DNA from: CAZJJZ01 sp964546505
Lineage (GTDB): Bacteria; Patescibacteriota; Gracilibacteria; UBA1369
Direction: 5' to 3'
DNA: 64,000 nt
Assembly: GCA_964546505.1 (NCBI GenBank)
Contig: CAZJJZ010000002.1
Location: 1-64,000 of the forward strand
Shown here: positions 8,444 to 17,845 of the stretch, in pieces
Layout of the letters: each line of letters starts with the position of its first letter
Position numbering within the stretch: the stretch's first letter is position 1
The notes under the pieces: model-generated
What the model was told of the DNA's origin: nothing
The model's input: the letters and a program-made list of their open reading frames with translations, nothing else
The model's database searches: none
Position numbers and translations under genes: made by a program

Positions 8444-10643
8444 TTAGTAGGTTGGATGGTAATTGATGTACTGAACCAACATTTTTGCGGCTTCTGCTCT
8501 GGTTAAGAGATCGTTGGGGGCGAAGCGTGAAGGTGTTTTGCCGCTGATGATTTTGGCATTTACCAAGTTTTTAACAGCATGATGAAACCAGTCTTTTTCT
8601 GTCACATCAGTGAAGTTAGCTGCTTGGCTGTTGGGCCAAGTGTTGTGGAGATTGTTGATGATTTGGGCTGCTTCCGCGCGCGTAATGGTTTGATTGGGCC
8701 TGAAGGTGTTGTCTGTGTAGCCACTAATAATTTGATGAGCTTTAGCTTTGTTTACTTCGCTCGCGTACCAGTCTCCTATATTAACGTCTTGGAAATAANN
8801 NNNNNNNNNNNNNNNNNNNNNNNNNNNNNNNNNNNNNNNNNNNNNNNNNNNNNNNNNNNNNNNNNNNGGCGGTTTTGATGAATTCAGCGCGGGTAATGGG
8901 TTGATTTGGTCTGAAAATGCGGAGGCAGTTTTCGCTGTTACCGGTGAGGCAATACCCCTTCATTAAGCCGAATTCACTAATGTCTCGGACACTTTGATAG
9001 TACCAGTCGGATTTTTCCACGTCTTGGAAATTGGTGGGAAAAGTGAAGGAATTAATGGCTTCTTCCACAGGGAATTGTTCTGATAAATCATTGAGTTTTG
9101 CCACATTTTGGTCAATCCAGTCTTGGACTGAGTTCAGGTAATCCTTGGTTTTGCTGGGATCAAATTGCAGTTGGAATTGCACTTTTTGATTGTCTCCATT
9201 GTGACTGGAATAAGCTACGATTGTTTTTAATGGCGCGAGCATGGCATCTTCTGAATTCTCGGAGTTGCTGTAGATTTTGTTGATTAAGCCACGTAGATTT
9301 GCGCCGTTGAGATAGATGAAATTGTCTACACTACTGCCTGGGAAAAACTGTTTCACGTGGCTGTCTGAAGCTAAGTTAGCGCCGCTGAAAAGTTCAGTTG
9401 GTTGTTCGGCAGTAGTAAAGATCAAATATTCATTATTATAGGTTCCAAAACTGAAACTAAAATTGCTGCCGACAGTCTCATTAGAAGTGTATTTGATTAA
9501 TTTGAAGTTATTTTGATCGATTTGTTCGGTGGTAAACTGATCCTCAGTTGCGGACATTTCCATGAGGTTGGCAAGAGCCTTGGTGAAAGCGTTTGCCTGC
9601 TCAGCCTCAGTGATATTTATTTCAGATAGCAGAGTGATGGCAGGGAATTCATTGCTATTATTGTGTAAAGCCATGGCAATTCTCTGATCGAAAAGCGGTA
9701 AAATGTCTTTTTCTAATGCCAATTGAGTTTCATCGGCAACAGAGGTGGCCAGGTCTTCAAGAATCTCATTATAAATGTCTTCACTTTGGGTTTTGAGAAA
9801 ATTATAAGTTGCAGAGAAATTATTGAACTCAGCATAGAATATTAATTCATCTAATTTGATTTTCTTGTAAATATTGGGTTGAAAAGTAATTTGATCCCAG
9901 AGTTTGCCAAAGTCCTTAATTAGACTGGTGGAAGTACCGCCCAAAATATCTTGTTCTAGGTAAAGCGAACTGAAGTGGTTTTGGAAATTAGCAATATCTG
10001 AGTCCCAAAAAGTAAAATCGTTGTTTTTGGCTGCACCATTACCTTGCGTAAATACTTGTAAAAAACTTTCCGGTTTTTTGCTTTGTAGATAAGTTTGATA
10101 TTGTTGATTGCCGGCGAGGGTTTTTCCTAAAGCGTTATTGAGTATATCGGAGAGTAGGCCTTTTTCTGTGGAAATAAGTACGTAGCCGTCAAAATGAGTG
10201 AAATGATCGGCCGGTCTTTTTGGGTCTGAATAAATTTTGTTTGCGCCGATCTCAGTAATTTCCAAAGTGGGATATTTGGCAATAATAGTTTGGAAATCGT
10301 CTGCATTGAGATTGAAAGCAGCCAGGTTGATTGGACTGTATTGATCAGATTTTTGAATTGTCCCGACGCCAAAAATAGTCTGGTCAGGATTAATGCTGAG
10401 CATGTCCAGCAAAGGATTGTCGGTGTTGTTTTCTTCTTGAAGTTGCGTGATTAGGCCGGCGATTTGGCCAGAAAAGGGATGAGGTTTGGCAGTGTTGATT
10501 TCCAGGTAGGTATTGGTGTTTTCAGGAAAAAAGAGGGTTGGAGAATTGGCGGCCCCTGCTAACTGGCTGTGGAATAAAAGGCTAAGGAATGCAGAAAAGA
10601 AGATAATTTTCCTTGCAGACATTTTTGTTTTTAATAAGTGCAT
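8444..10643 (-). CDS. Secreted DUF3352-like protein with three C-terminal SLH domains
   Basis: This is one gene crossed by 69 Ns (8799-8867); the frame continues on the far side and stops with TAA at 8444, giving about 730 residues. There is an N-terminal signal peptide (hydrophobic to about residue 30, ending AGAANS). The large middle domain opens with LFFPENTNTYLEIN, which resembles DUF3352 proteins (tentative). The C-terminus holds three S-layer homology domains, each with an FxDVxxxDW opening: SLH1 before the gap with RPNQPITRAEF, SLH2 with RPNQTITRAEAA and SLH3 with APNDLLTRAEAA. SLH domains normally bind secondary wall polymers, so this is an envelope-anchored surface protein. The start could also be the Met at 10622. 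Confidence 0.85.
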
Positions 10644-10792
10644 GTAAGGGGGGATTAAATTGCTTGTGGTTAATATAGCGGAAGCCGCCTAGCGAAGTAA
10701 GCTGAGCTCGACTAATATGATTGAGAAAAAGGTTAAAAAATGTTGTAATATGAAGAATTTTTTGATTGGCAGTGATGGATGGGTAGCAATTG

Positions 10793-11911
10793 CTAAAAAT
10801 TGCTTTGTGGTATGCCGGCATTTTTTTTGATGTTCTGATAGTATTTTTCCGCTTCCAATTTACCTTCGGCACCATTCAGTATTTGTCCGTATTGCTCGTC
10901 TGCCAAAGCATCTTCAAATTTCACTTTTTTGGTCTGTCCGCTGGGATCGGTGATTTCAACTTCTTGACTTACTCCTTGGAATTCACTGGAATAATCTGCA
11001 TATTTGGGACCTTCAGTTCCTCTGGGGCCACCATGTGCTGGACTATTTTGCCAGACTTCTTTGCCATCAGGTTTGAGTCCGCCATATTCTTCGTGGCCAT
11101 GTTGAATGGCTCCTTGGGAAGTGACTTTGGTTTTGCCCATACCTATCACTAAGGTTTGGTCATCTACATCTTGGGTGGCGGCATTTAGGCGCCGACTTTT
11201 ATCAATCACTGCACCATTTCCCTTCATCTTATCATCAGCATTTTCGGTGATCATGGTGAGTAGTTTTCCGTCACTACGGGCTTTTTGATATGCTGCATCC
11301 ACCATAGCTTTGGTGGGCATAGCTACGCCATGTTGACGCATTGCCAGAGCTAACTGGGGGGAGGCGGGAACTACCACTTTGTCACTACCGGAACCTACCG
11401 TTAATGGGCGGTTCATGATATAAAAGGTGATTTTAGTCCCGTCTTTACCGGTTACCGTAACCGGTGTGAATTGGCGGCAGGCTTCATCAATATTGCCTTT
11501 CCTGACTTCTTCCAGAATAATTTCATCTCTTTTTGAGTCTTCCACGCCTCTAACTGCGCGGTCACCGGGTTTGGCTTTGAGTTTCTCCTCGAAGAATTTT
11601 TCACCGGATAACGCTCCCGGATCTCGTGGAGGAAGATTCAATTGAGGTTTATCGGTTTCGGGGAAAAACTCTTTTTGAAATTGAGGGCCCAGTAATTTGC
11701 TCAAATCTTCCGGAGATTTGAGGTTTCCCAGTTGTTTTACTCGCGGATCATTTTGGTATTTCTCTCGCCACAATCGATTGATGGCATCAACAATTTCTTG
11801 TTTTTTTTCGGGAGACTGAGAATGTTCTTTGACTATTGTTGCTAGCTCGGAATTTTTTCCGGTTTCTTGAGGTGATGCTGGTTGTGCGGGTAGTGTTTCT
11901 GTCATATTCAA
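10793..11911 (-). CDS. Unknown 372-residue protein downstream of hexokinase
   Basis: I cannot assign a function. No signal peptide or membrane helix is seen. The first 60 residues are polar and probably helical (ending near LWREKYQNDPRVKQLGNL). A central domain (about 135-220) has the pattern FTPVTVTGKDGTKITFYI, then VGSGSDKVVVPASPQLA, then LPT-like MPTKAMVDAAYQKA. This reminds me of a poorly described family seen in phage-like and secreted proteins, recalled only and not verified. The tail is Gly/His-rich (HGHEEYGG, SPAHGGPRG). The gene starts 17 bp after the hexokinase stop, so the two are probably co-transcribed. Confidence 0.7.
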   Translation of the reverse strand: MNMTETLPAQPASPQETGKNSELATIVKEHSQSPEKKQEIVDAINRLWREKYQNDPRVKQLGNLKSPEDLSKLLGPQFQKEFFPETDKPQLNLPPRDPGALSGEKFFEEKLKAKPGDRAVRGVEDSKRDEIILEEVRKGNIDEACRQFTPVTVTGKDGTKITFYIMNRPLTVGSGSDKVVVPASPQLALAMRQHGVAMPTKAMVDAAYQKARSDGKLLTMITENADDKMKGNGAVIDKSRRLNAATQDVDDQTLVIGMGKTKVTSQGAIQHGHEEYGGLKPDGKEVWQNSPAHGGPRGTEGPKYADYSSEFQGVSQEVEITDPSGQTKKVKFEDALADEQYGQILNGAEGKLEAEKYYQNIKKNAGIPQSNF

Positions 11912-11928
11912 ACTTTCTTGTTGAGAAT

Positions 11929-13236
11929 TTAAAACCCCTGGCTGAAAAGGTCAAAAATAATGGCACCAAAAACAGTCTGTTCTTCTGGTTTTAGTAGATT
12001 GTAAATGTAGGTGTGACTATTGCGTTTGCGGCAAAGCGAGCTTTCGATTTCTTGTTGTAATTTGGAAAGTAAAGTGTTGTAAAGTGGTTTGGAATGATCG
12101 ATGACTCCACCAGTTAAGACGATGCCAACATTAATTGGCTCTAAATTTAGTTTTTGTGCTAAATGATCAATGGTCCAGGCCAAAAAGCGTCCGCAAATTT
12201 CACCGCCACGAATGGCCAATAACTCCCAGATGAAACGGAAAACATATAGTTGATGATGTTGATTGATTTTGGAGTTGAGCAGTAAATCATCCAAATCTGC
12301 GGAAGAGGCATCAGCAGAGACGTGTTTGGCCAAGTCAGCGGATAGTAGTTTTGCGGCGACTAAATCCTTGACGATAAAATGGAAAATTGCTTGTCGCCAT
12401 TTGCCGGAATATAATTTCTCGGTCGCATATTGACGGGGCAAAGGCAGGGTTTTTAGTAGTTGACGATCATACCAGGATGAAGAAAAGAAGTTGAACTGAC
12501 CAACTTCGGTGTTGAATAAGTGAAATCGGCCTTTGGAGTTATAGCCGATGGCCAAATTGGTGCCGGTACCCACTATTAAATTTATGACGACGTCAAAAGG
12601 TTTTTGATGTTGATTGATTTCGATTTCCTTGGCAGCAAGCAGGCCAGGAGCGGCATCATTGGTGACAGTTACTTGCACCAGCGGAAATCCTTTCTGACGC
12701 AAATGATTTTCAAAAAAACTGCCTACATGGAGGCCGATCATATTTCTACTTTGATGAGCTTTGCTAAAGTTGAGACAAATGCCATCGAATAAGCCATTGG
12801 GACGAATTACTGGTTGCAATGGAAAACTGAAAATTAAAATGATTTTTTCCAGTTCGGCAGCTTTTTCCGCGCCCATAAATTCAAAAAGTAGTTTACTGAT
12901 TTGGCCAAACAATAATTGAGGAGTGTAGATTACTTTTTGGTAAAAGTCGTATTTTTGTTGTTTTACTACGCGTAAACGATTGGAGGTGATATTCACTAAA
13001 TAAAAGCGCAGAAAGGTGCCGCCCAGATCCACAACCAGGGTTTGTCGGTCTGGCCCGTAGTTCTTGACGCTAGTCCAGTCTTTGTCAAAATTTTGTACAG
13101 CCTGACTCTTTTTGGAGAGCTGTTGAGTAAGTTGTTTCAGAAAACGTTGGCGATCAAGCCGCATGTTACCGAAAGGCAGTAATTGGCGTTGTTGCAGATG
13201 CGCTTGAATTTGCGATAAATTTGGGCTTGTAGGCAT
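11929..13236 (-). CDS. Hexokinase of the eukaryotic (non-ROK) type
   Basis: A 435-residue sugar kinase of the ASKHA fold, close in length to a single eukaryotic hexokinase unit. Family signatures appear in order: phosphate-1 loop VVDLGGTFLRF near residue 68, the FSFPLQP segment, the catalytic block VTNDAAPGLLAA, LIVGTGTNLAIGY, NTEVGQFNF, the ATEKLYSGKW helix, and the adenosine site GIVLTGGVI. It therefore should phosphorylate glucose or a related hexose with ATP. Most bacteria use ROK-type or Glk-type glucokinases instead. It is transcribed divergently from hrpA and leads a two-gene unit with an unknown protein. Confidence 0.85.
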   Translation of the reverse strand: MPTSPNLSQIQAHLQQRQLLPFGNMRLDRQRFLKQLTQQLSKKSQAVQNFDKDWTSVKNYGPDRQTLVVDLGGTFLRFYLVNITSNRLRVVKQQKYDFYQKVIYTPQLLFGQISKLLFEFMGAEKAAELEKIILIFSFPLQPVIRPNGLFDGICLNFSKAHQSRNMIGLHVGSFFENHLRQKGFPLVQVTVTNDAAPGLLAAKEIEINQHQKPFDVVINLIVGTGTNLAIGYNSKGRFHLFNTEVGQFNFFSSSWYDRQLLKTLPLPRQYATEKLYSGKWRQAIFHFIVKDLVAAKLLSADLAKHVSADASSADLDDLLLNSKINQHHQLYVFRFIWELLAIRGGEICGRFLAWTIDHLAQKLNLEPINVGIVLTGGVIDHSKPLYNTLLSKLQQEIESSLCRKRNSHTYIYNLLKPEEQTVFGAIIFDLFSQGF

Positions 13237-13324
13237 TTTGATTTTGATTTCTTGTAAATATTAAAGCAAATTTTTGATTTGTATAAAAGCTAATTTCTGA
13301 TTAGTCTAAAGAAAAACAAAAAAC

Positions 13325-16300
13325 ATGAAATTAAATTATCCTGATAATTTACCAATTACCAAGCATCGAGAGCAAATTCTGGATGCGATATTGAAAAATC
13401 AAGTGGTGGTAATAGTGGGTGAAACCGGTTCCGGTAAATCGACACAAATTCCCAAAATGCTGCTGGAAGCTTTGTCTTGGCAGGAGAAAGTGGATCCTGT
13501 TCAGGGGGCGTTTAAAATTGTCTGTACTCAGCCCAGGCGTATTGCCGCCACTTCAATAGCTACCTGGATTGCGGAGGATATGCAGGTGAAATTGGGTCAG
13601 GAAGTGGGGTATAAAATACGGTTTGATGATGAATCAAGTAAAGGTACGGTAATTACAATTTGTACGGATGGAATTTTGTTGCAGGAAATGAAAAGTGATA
13701 ATTTGCTCTCAGACTACGACGCGGTGTTGGTGGATGAAGCTCATGAGCGAAATTTAAATATCGATTTTTTATTAGGGTTATTAAAGGAAATTCAAGTCAA
13801 AAGAACTTTGAAAGGTTTAAAGAAATTGAAGGTGGTGGTGACTTCTGCGACTGTGGATGCGCAAAAATTTGCGGACTTTTTTTTGGAATTGAATGATTTT
13901 GTGCAAATACCGATTGTCAATGTTTCTGGTCGAACTTATCCAGTGGAAATTAAATATGCTCCGTTGGAAAATAATGATAATATTTACCGTAAAATTGCAG
14001 ATTTGGTTAAGCAGATTTCCCTGTCTGATAAGCCAGGTGACGTTTTGATATTTATGCCTGGTGAATACGAGATTTTTTCTACCATTCGGGCGATAGAATT
14101 TATGAATTTACGTGATGTGAAAGTTTTGCCTTTGTATAGTCGTTTAACTATGGAGGAACAGCAGCAAATTTTTGCACCTCATCAGCATCTGCAAGTGATT
14201 GTTTCTACTAATATTGCTGAAACGTCTTTGACAGTTCCGGGCATTATTTATGTGATTGATTCCGGTTTGGCAAGAATTACAGATTTTAATTATCGAACAG
14301 GTATAGGTAGTTTGGAAGTGAAAAGTATCTCGCGCGCCTCGGCCGTGCAACGGGCGGGGCGCGCTGGCCGTGTAGCGGCCGGTCATTGTATTAGACTCTA
14401 TTCGGAAGATGATTTTTTGTCTCGCGAGGAATACACCAAGCCGGAAATTCACAGGTCAGATTTGGCATCAGTGGTTTTGCACATGATTTTGATCGGAATC
14501 AATGATGTTTATAATTTTAGTTTTATTGATCCTCCGGATGTGAATGCCTTCAGAACCGCTTTTCGTGTCTTGCATGAATTAGGCGCATTGAATAATCAAA
14601 ATGAGTTGACCCCGTTGGGATTTAAAATGGCGCACCTGCCTTTAGAACCAAGGATTTCTGCGATGTTATTGGCTTCAGAGAAATATCAATGTGTGAGGCA
14701 AATTGCCATTATCGCTTCTTCACTTTCCGTAAAGGATCCTTTTTTGCGGCCGAATGGAGAAGAAGAAGAGGCGGACGCAGCAAAACGATATTTCCAAAAA
14801 ATGGCCGGAAGAACAGCAAAAGTGCGTTATCAATCAGTTCGAAGGGGGCGTAAAATTTTGCGTAAAAAGATTAAAGAAAATGTTGCAGAGGTTGATGCGC
14901 CATCCGATTTGGTGACCTATTTGGTAGTGTGGAATCAGGTGCGGGCAATCGTTGATCCCAAAGCACGTGAGGAATATTGTCAAAGTCATTATCTAAATTA
15001 CCAAGTGATTGAGGAAATCGAACAGATTTACGGACAATTGCTGGATACATTGATGGCTTTTGCGGGTGAAGAATTTAGGACTTATTTAAGTGAGAGTGAG
15101 AATGAGTATCAGCAGGTGTCTTTGGAGAATTTGGAGGGTATTTTGAAATCGATTGCCAGTGGTTTGCTGCAGAATTTGTGTGAACAATCTGGTACTCAAA
15201 CTTATCAATGTCGAGGAACAGATAATATTTTGTTACATCCGGGATCGGCATTATTTACGGTTTTGCCTAAATGGTTTGTAGCGGCGGAAATTGTGGAAAC
15301 TACCAAGCTATATGCGCGTAATAATACAGCGATCAACCCAATGTGGTTGGAGGAAATTGCGCCGCATTTGTGTGAAAAGAAGTATGGGCCGATCATTTAT
15401 GATCACAATACTGGCAAAGTTTTGCGTGAGGAGACAGTCTTTTTCCGCAATAAACGTCTGAGCAATAAGAAGCTGACAGAAGTGACTGGTAAAGATAAAG
15501 TCATGGCTTTTGAGATGTTTGTGCGAGAAGCTTTGGTCAAAAGGGGATTGGTTAAACATTTGGAATTGATTCGCTTAAATGAAGAACAAAGATTGATACT
15601 CAAAACTTATTCTGCCAAGGCCGGACAGGAAAAATGGTATTTGAATCAACAAAGACTATTTGATTGGTATGTCGTCAGGTTTTCGGCTGCGAAATTTTTC
15701 CCAGTTTCCGAGCAGGAATTGAAAGCCTATTTGGCAGTACACGGTGATCAATTTTTACGTTTAACTGTGGAGGAATTTATTCCTAAGACTGAGCGCGCGC
15801 GGCTAGACCAGATTTTTCCTGATGAAGTATTTTTGGATGGTGAAAAATTGAAAGTTTATTATGCCTGGGAGGATTATAATTTGCCCAATGGTCCGGTTTT
15901 GTACCTCAATTTTCACCAGTTGGTCAAATTAACCGAGGACAAACTGGCCAAGTTGTTTCCCAAGTCGGAATTCAAACCCTATTTGGTTATTGGTAATCCC
16001 AATGATTCGACTGCTCCGGTGGCTTCCAGCGCGGATTTGCAGGAGCTAAAGGAACAATATGATCGTAATTACCTGAAAAAATTTTGGAAGAAAAAGCGCA
16101 AAGAAATCGAAGAAAAGTCAATTCGTTTAGCCGAGGTGTTGGATTATTTGCCACGAACTTTACAATCGGTGGAAATCGGTAAGAGTTTGTTTGCCGAAGA
16201 AGGGTCTTTGACCATGGTGCAGGGTTATACGGCTTTGGTCTTGGAAGGGAAAAAGGTGAATTTATTTTTGTTGGAGCGTTTGGAGCAGGCGCAGGAGAGG

Positions 16301-16690
16301 ACAAAAGAAGTTCTGCTGGCTTATTTTAAAACTCGTGTGACTCAAAAAGTATATTTTAGTGAAGCTTCAATTGAACCTTTGCAAAAAATTTATGAAAAGT
16401 ATTTCCAGGGTGTCGATATTTTGGAACGTTGTCAGGAAATGCTGTGGCAGCGTTTAGGGGTCAAGGAGGTTTTGGCAGAAATGAAGGCCAAGTTGAATGA
16501 TGTGGTGGCGGTACAAAAATTATTTTCGACCAAATTATCGGCAGGAGAGCAGTTGAGTAAAGAGGTTTTGGCTGATTTACGTGACAAACTCCAGGAAGTG
16601 GATCGTTTACAGTCTACTCAAAGCGGAGCCTCTTCGCCGGAAATTTTGTTGCGCATCAAAACCTTAAAAGAGCAGATTGAGCAAGCGTGA
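13325..16690 (+). CDS. hrpA: ATP-dependent RNA helicase HrpA (DEAH box)
   Basis: A 1121-residue DEAH/RHA helicase. Motif I is GETGSGKST (near residue 36), motif II DEAH, motif III SAT, motif VI QRAGRAGR. HA2 and OB-fold regions follow, then the long C-terminal HrpA-specific extension (DUF3418-like) that makes this HrpA rather than HrpB. It is slightly shorter than E. coli HrpA (about 1300). In other bacteria HrpA acts on mRNA and on stalled ribosomes. The start ATG lies 88 bp from the divergent hexokinase gene, in an AT-rich promoter region. The 3' end is convergent with rsmA, with only 15 bp between stops and no terminator. Confidence 0.95.
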   Translation: MKLNYPDNLPITKHREQILDAILKNQVVVIVGETGSGKSTQIPKMLLEALSWQEKVDPVQGAFKIVCTQPRRIAATSIATWIAEDMQVKLGQEVGYKIRFDDESSKGTVITICTDGILLQEMKSDNLLSDYDAVLVDEAHERNLNIDFLLGLLKEIQVKRTLKGLKKLKVVVTSATVDAQKFADFFLELNDFVQIPIVNVSGRTYPVEIKYAPLENNDNIYRKIADLVKQISLSDKPGDVLIFMPGEYEIFSTIRAIEFMNLRDVKVLPLYSRLTMEEQQQIFAPHQHLQVIVSTNIAETSLTVPGIIYVIDSGLARITDFNYRTGIGSLEVKSISRASAVQRAGRAGRVAAGHCIRLYSEDDFLSREEYTKPEIHRSDLASVVLHMILIGINDVYNFSFIDPPDVNAFRTAFRVLHELGALNNQNELTPLGFKMAHLPLEPRISAMLLASEKYQCVRQIAIIASSLSVKDPFLRPNGEEEEADAAKRYFQKMAGRTAKVRYQSVRRGRKILRKKIKENVAEVDAPSDLVTYLVVWNQVRAIVDPKAREEYCQSHYLNYQVIEEIEQIYGQLLDTLMAFAGEEFRTYLSESENEYQQVSLENLEGILKSIASGLLQNLCEQSGTQTYQCRGTDNILLHPGSALFTVLPKWFVAAEIVETTKLYARNNTAINPMWLEEIAPHLCEKKYGPIIYDHNTGKVLREETVFFRNKRLSNKKLTEVTGKDKVMAFEMFVREALVKRGLVKHLELIRLNEEQRLILKTYSAKAGQEKWYLNQQRLFDWYVVRFSAAKFFPVSEQELKAYLAVHGDQFLRLTVEEFIPKTERARLDQIFPDEVFLDGEKLKVYYAWEDYNLPNGPVLYLNFHQLVKLTEDKLAKLFPKSEFKPYLVIGNPNDSTAPVASSADLQELKEQYDRNYLKKFWKKKRKEIEEKSIRLAEVLDYLPRTLQSVEIGKSLFAEEGSLTMVQGYTALVLEGKKVNLFLLERLEQAQERTKEVLLAYFKTRVTQKVYFSEASIEPLQKIYEKYFQGVDILERCQEMLWQRLGVKEVLAEMKAKLNDVVAVQKLFSTKLSAGEQLSKEVLADLRDKLQEVDRLQSTQSGASSPEILLRIKTLKEQIEQA

Positions 16691-16705
16691 TTGAAGTATT
16701 AGGGG

Positions 16706-17567
16706 CTATTGGTTCTTTGGCAGTGCTGAGAAATGATGTGCTTCCAGGACCTGGATTAAATTCTGCCAGTCACTGATACTGAGAGCTTGTGGGCGTATCA
16801 GGGGTGAAAGTTGAGCGTTGGCCAGGAGATCGGCGCTTTCGCTCTTGCTGATTTGGAGAGTCTGGCTGAGGGTGTTTTCCAGAGTTTTGCGTTTCTGGGC
16901 GAAAGCGCCGGAAATAATTTTGTGAAAGAGGGGGAGATTGTTAATTAATGGTCTCTGATACGGAGTGATTTGGAGAATGGCAGAGTCTACTTGGGGAGCC
17001 GGATAAAAGTTACCTGGTGCCACACGGCTGATCATTTTAGGTGTACCAAATATTTGGGTTTGCAAGCTCAAAATACTATGATCGCCGGTTTTGGCGCAGA
17101 TTTTTTGGGCTACTTCCAACTGTACCAATAAAACTAGCAGTTCTGGACTTTGAGCTGGGGCTGTAGTTTGTAAGAAATGATTGATCAACGGTGAGGTGAT
17201 GTAGTAAGGGATATTGGCGACTAATTTGTATTTTTCCGAAGGTGGTGTAGCTTTGAGGGCGTCTTGATTGATGATTTGGCAATTTTCTTGTGAGGAAAAG
17301 TGTTCTTTGAGGTAGTTGGCTAAAGTTTGATCCAGTTCCCAACAAATCACGCGACCGGCCTTTTGGACTAAATATTGTGTCAGATAACCCGGTCCTGGTC
17401 CAACCTCAATTACCAAATCATTTTTAGTCAGTTCTGACGCTGCCAAAATTTTTTCCACTGTACCTTGATTAAATAGAAAATTTTGACCNNNNNNNNNNTT
17501 TCTTTTTAGGCCCTGTTTGTAATTTTTTAAGTATGTTTTTTAATTCAAGTAAATTGGTATATGTCAT
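16706..17567 (-). CDS. rsmA: 16S rRNA dimethyladenosine transferase RsmA (KsgA), crossed by a gap
   Basis: Dimethylates two adjacent adenines in the 3'-terminal helix of 16S rRNA. Ten Ns at 17489-17498 interrupt the gene. Upstream of the gap the frame from ATG 17567 encodes an N-terminal helix ending GPKKK; downstream it resumes GQNFLFNQG. Together these make the family's PKKxLGQNFL motif, so only about two codons are missing. The SAM-binding loop is VIEVGPGPGYLT, with acidic WELDQ, and the catalytic motif is NIPYYITSP. The ATG overlaps the TGA of the DUF167 gene (ATGA), which implies translational coupling. Confidence 0.93.
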
Positions 17568-17845
17568 AGTAAAATTGAGATTTTTTTGCGTGAAGAGGTG
17601 AGACCGGAAAGTATTTTTATTTTTGATTTTGGAACTTTAAGTTTTTCTGAGATTATTGAAATAATTTCTTCATTTGCTAGACCTTTTTCTGGAATTGATT
17701 TGATTTTGATTTTTAATAAATATAGATTGTTTACTGATTCGATTTTACTAATTTCTGAACTTTTACTGCGAGGATTTGCCTTAACTTCGAAAATTATTTT
17801 GCCTTTAGATAACAGCTCATTTTGGATATCAATGATACTATTCAT
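17564..17845 (-). CDS. DUF167 (YggU-like) family protein
   Basis: A 93-residue protein with the DUF167 pattern: VKANPRSKSSEI near the N-terminus, then IPEKGLANEEIISIISEKL and a KSKIKILSGLTSSRKKI ending. These small alpha/beta proteins are widespread but lack a settled function. The gene overlaps the end of the P-type ATPase gene by 8 bp and the start of rsmA by an ATGA junction, so it is the middle member of a tightly packed cluster. Confidence 0.87.
   Translation of the reverse strand: MNSIIDIQNELLSKGKIIFEVKANPRSKSSEISKIESVNNLYLLKIKIKSIPEKGLANEEIISIISEKLKVPKSKIKILSGLTSSRKKISILL

Noticed and set aside
13325..16690. Several long antisense open frames inside hrpA, rpoB, rpoC and dnaK
   Set aside because: They mirror strongly coding genes, have no family similarity or start signals, and are expected by chance.
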